Below, piece by piece: positions 61,274-64,000 of a DNA stretch of 64,000 nucleotides (its first letter is position 1; each line of letters starts with the position of its first letter). The stretch spans positions 25,778,004-25,842,003 of the forward strand of contig NC_089279.1 in assembly GCF_963678975.1 (NCBI RefSeq), read 5' to 3'. The notes under the pieces are model-generated. The model was not told the DNA's origin, made no database searches, and saw only the letters and a program-made list of their open reading frames with translations. A program made the translations under genes and the position numbers. The DNA is from Dysidea avara (taxonomy: Eukaryota > Porifera > Demospongiae > Dictyoceratida > Dysideidae).

Positions 61274-64000
61274 TTAATGACAACATCCACAGTTAGGATG
61301 ACAAGGTCTTCCAGCAAAAAAGTTACACTTGCAACCTCCAGATGTGTCACCATTACCCTGTGTAAAAAATAAACAAATAAAAAAAACAGAAAAGAATAGT
61401 GTAGTTTTTTTTCTTCACAAAACTGTTATCACAGGGAAATTTCACCCTCCTATTTATCATAGCTCTAATTCACACTTTATGAAAAACCACCTATGGTAAA
61501 GGATGAGCATTTTCACACAGGGTCGAATGCGCATTGAACGATTTCACATAGGAAATGCCTTAATACAAATTCACTTTACTTTGTATGTGCAGTCAAATGA
61601 AACCGCTTCCCGAGGTGGTTTGTGCGGACCCAATGCACATTGAGTAGGGCATGCCCTTACTGCACATGATAGCTTGTGCAATTACAACAGCAGTGAAAGG
61701 CTGGAGCAATGAAGCTATAAAAGCTTTAATAGCAATATGGGGTGAAAGTAATGTACAAGAAAAGTTGGACTAGGAATAAAGTCATTTATGAAGAAATCGC
61801 GGAGAAGATGTGTGCCCAAGGATATGACTATTCATGGTAACAGTGGACTAAAGTGAAAAACCTTGCATAGGGCTATCGTAAGGTAATACTTTTCTGTTAA
61901 ATGAATGTTGTGTAGCTATAGAAAACGTTGTGCATCATGTGATAACTTGTTCCAATTACTTATCGAGTTAAATGGTTAATTTGCACTGTTGCTGTATGTC
62001 TTTCTAGGTCAAAGATGAAAATCAAAAGACTGGAAACAAAAGGCGTAGCTGTCTTTTCTATGAAGAAATTGATGCTATCCTTAGTACTAGCGCTACCTCT
62101 CAACCAGTCATGATTCTTGAGAATATAGGAAATGTTGTAGCATCTCCACAATTATTCAATCAGAATGGTACCATTTAGCTCTAGTTTTGGCATTGCTTAT
62201 TATAAAATAAATCTGAATAGTAATTGTCACCGTCAGTGGCATCATCACCTTCTCGGGAGGGTGCTTCAACTGTTGTGTCTTAGAGCTTTCACAATGATCA
62301 TGGGACAGTCACCGACCATGAACACCCAGCTGATAACAATCAGATAGGTGAGAATCATTGTGTTTGTGCTTCTTACACTAGGTGCTATCAAAGGAGCTGT
62401 AAGTGGTGTGCAACTGCTACTAGTTCTGGCCAAAGCACTTCTACTACCACTACAGAAGACAGTATTGCTATTTCTACTGTTGCTACTACTTCTACCACTA
62501 ATACAGAAAGTGCTACTGGTGGAAAAGTAAGCATGTTGTTATCTACTGTTCTACAGGATTAAAGCATAAAAGGAAGGACAACTCGGACCGTGTGGAGAAA
62601 ATCATGAAAATGGACCAGGAAGCTGAAAAGAGGACAGAAGAGCACACCAGAAAATGGCTTGAGCAGGAAGAAGAGCATGAAGCAAAGGGAACAGGAACAT
62701 GAGCAACCCATGATTTCTTGCTTTTAATTGTTTATGTCTCAGATGACATCAATGCTACATCCACCAGCTGAGACTGCATATTCACAATACCATATTTTCT
62801 TCCCATATTCCAGTAGCAAACTTCCACCACCTCCAAATCGTTCACAGATGTATGGTAACCAGACCTTTGGGTCTTTTCCTAATGACACTTCCTAACAGTA
62901 CCTGCCTACATCAACTGGTTTAATGGAGAATCAACGATGCCTTGTACTATTATGGAATAATATCCCTTTCAGTTGTAGTAATCTGAAGGGTATTCTGTTG
63001 GTTTCAGGATGGGAATGTGAGTTGCACCGACTACTTGGGGAAATCCCTAAAGTGTCTCAAACTCATCCACTACTTCTCTTAGACATTGTTCTGGGGGTAG
63101 TTGCTTTACATACTGAGGTAAAAGGTTCTGAGTTATACATCCTATATACCACTTTACAAATGGTGGGAACGCCTAATCCAAACAATGCAGCTATTATACG
63201 ATATTGGCTAGCCTCCAGGTTGTAAGTGCTACTTAGACATCCATAGTGACAGCTTTCTTTAGATGAGGTTGAAGCTCAGTACACAATTGTATAAAATCCA
63301 AATGCTACAGTTCACTTTGTATCTATAGAGTAGTAATTAAGCACAGCCTAGGCAAATACCTTAATTAATTAAGAATATTTATACATATAGCAGTACAACA
63401 ATAAAGTAATGCAAGCAAGTGTAACATTAAAATAGAATCGCTGCTAAAGCATTTATTGAATAGCAGTAGAATAGCTGTAGGGCAATTTACAAAACTTGTA
63501 TTGCTTATCTATATCAATGTCATTCCATGCCACGTTGTCATTGGTCGGTCAACTTCTTCAGTAGTATGGAATGCCTTTTCCGTCTGTTAAACAAGTATCT
63601 TCTCCGAAGTTGAATGATTCGCCAAAGAAAGACTAGCGATAGAGAGACAAACACGATACTCTGTACCAAGGAAGCCACATGCACTTTACATAATTCTTCT
63701 GGCACACGACATCTTCGCCACAAACAGATGCGCTTTCAAATATTGCTGTATGAAATTGAGCAAAGCGCATTACATGCAAATAGGTGTCAATTCGCATTCA
63801 GTTTGCATCCTGTGTGAAAAGGCTTTAAAATCCACATAGTAGCCTGGGTAAAAAGTTGCTCGAAAGATTTAAACACTTGGGCCATCATTTGAGACAATAC
63901 AGTAGACAACCACCTCACACAGAATATACCTTAGGTCCCCAACGAGGTCCTTTGGTCACCCAACAAATCTCAGTTCCACAACTACACTGTATCCAGTCAC
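61274..64000 (-). CDS. RBCK1-like: HOIL-1-like gene, copy D, 3' end only
   Basis: The last exon (61357-61274, 28 codons) reads GNGDTSGGCKCNFFAGRPCH then PNCGCCH and stop. The preceding exon (from 63930 to beyond 64000) reads [20 protein letters not shown] then GPK. Both are clearly closer to vertebrate HOIL-1 (GPRWGP, DTSGGC, CHPxC) than copies A and B, which read KKPRRGPN and a shorter last exon. The 2.6-kb intron between the two exons holds a Harbinger-like element. The gene continues past the window, so the catalytic cysteine, just upstream, is not visible. It sits 563 bp upstream of copy B's start, head to tail. Confidence 0.85.
61512..63822. mobile_element. Harbinger-like element in last intron of HOIL copy D
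   Basis: TTTTCACACAGG at the left and CCTGTGTGAAAA at the right are inverted, followed by related GAATGCG words. Inside is a Myb/SANT-like coding remnant on the plus strand. An Arg-rich minus-strand frame near the right end (63538-63723) could be the start of a transposase, but I cannot confirm it. Harbinger elements typically carry a transposase and a Myb-like protein, which supports the class. The target duplication is not clear. Confidence 0.55.
61690..62895 (+). pseudogene. Myb/SANT-like DNA-binding protein remnant
   Basis: The first block (61715-61881) gives ALIAIWGESNVQEKLD, RNKVIYEEIAEKMCAQGYDY then KVKNL and YRK, interrupted by a frameshift and TAA/TAG codons. A donor-like GTAATA follows. 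After an acceptor (TTTCTAG at 62007) the second block reads VKDENQKTGNKRRSCLFYEE, IDAILST. A third block near 62556-62690 is a charged coiled-coil (DRVEKIMKMDQEAEKR). This is the layout of Myb/SANT-like proteins linked to Harbinger elements. The stops make it non-functional. Confidence 0.7.

Noticed and set aside
62923-63225. 100-codon plus-strand frame inside the Harbinger-like element
   Set aside because: No motif recognised and it is flanked by the decayed Myb/SANT remnant; I could not support a gene.

Overview
The window is AT-rich nuclear DNA from an animal. The genes have GT-AG introns (the shortest are 50 and 54 bp), coding density is low, and transposable elements are dense. The gene families (a LUBAC-type RBR ligase, a perforin-2/MPEG1-type MACPF protein, a TMEM165-type transporter) are metazoan. 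My best guess is an early-branching marine invertebrate, probably a demosponge, but no marker here proves it. I saw no rRNA, tRNA, CRISPR array or prokaryotic feature.

The main content is an eroding, head-to-tail, minus-strand array of HOIL-1 (RBCK1)-like genes. Copy A (6149-14698) can be spliced from 12 exons into one continuous 836-residue frame. Copy B (51889-60711) has the same 12 exons but carries an in-frame TAA between the NZF and RBR parts. Copy C (16897-18048) and copy E (20814-22168) are decayed fragments. Copy D starts at 61274 and runs off the right edge; its C-terminus is the most vertebrate-like. Copies A and B begin with a PH/EVH1-like domain of the kind found in SHARPIN, followed by an LTM-like helix region, UBL, a Q/Y-rich linker, NZF and RING1-IBR-RING2. 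One polypeptide thus combines the SHARPIN and HOIL-1 architectures. Comparing A with B exposes several transposon insertions at base resolution.

Between the array blocks lie three other genes. A TMEM165/GDT1-like gene (minus, 30333 to about 40821) has a 250-bp hairpin MITE inside a coding exon. An MPEG1-like gene (plus, 43407-45134) has an in-frame TAG that separates the pore-forming ectodomain from a still-open transmembrane tail. A last exon of an EGF/transmembrane protein (minus, 24531-24923) carries an in-frame TGA.

The rest is mobile or repetitive: BEL/Pao integrase remains, LINE fragments on both strands, hAT, CACTA and Harbinger-like elements, foldback elements, a 33-bp minisatellite, a ~168-bp satellite and simple repeats. 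Three loci share an unusual design: a near-perfect hairpin with a GCGAAGC-type loop, an internal segment, and a third, direct copy of the hairpin arm.
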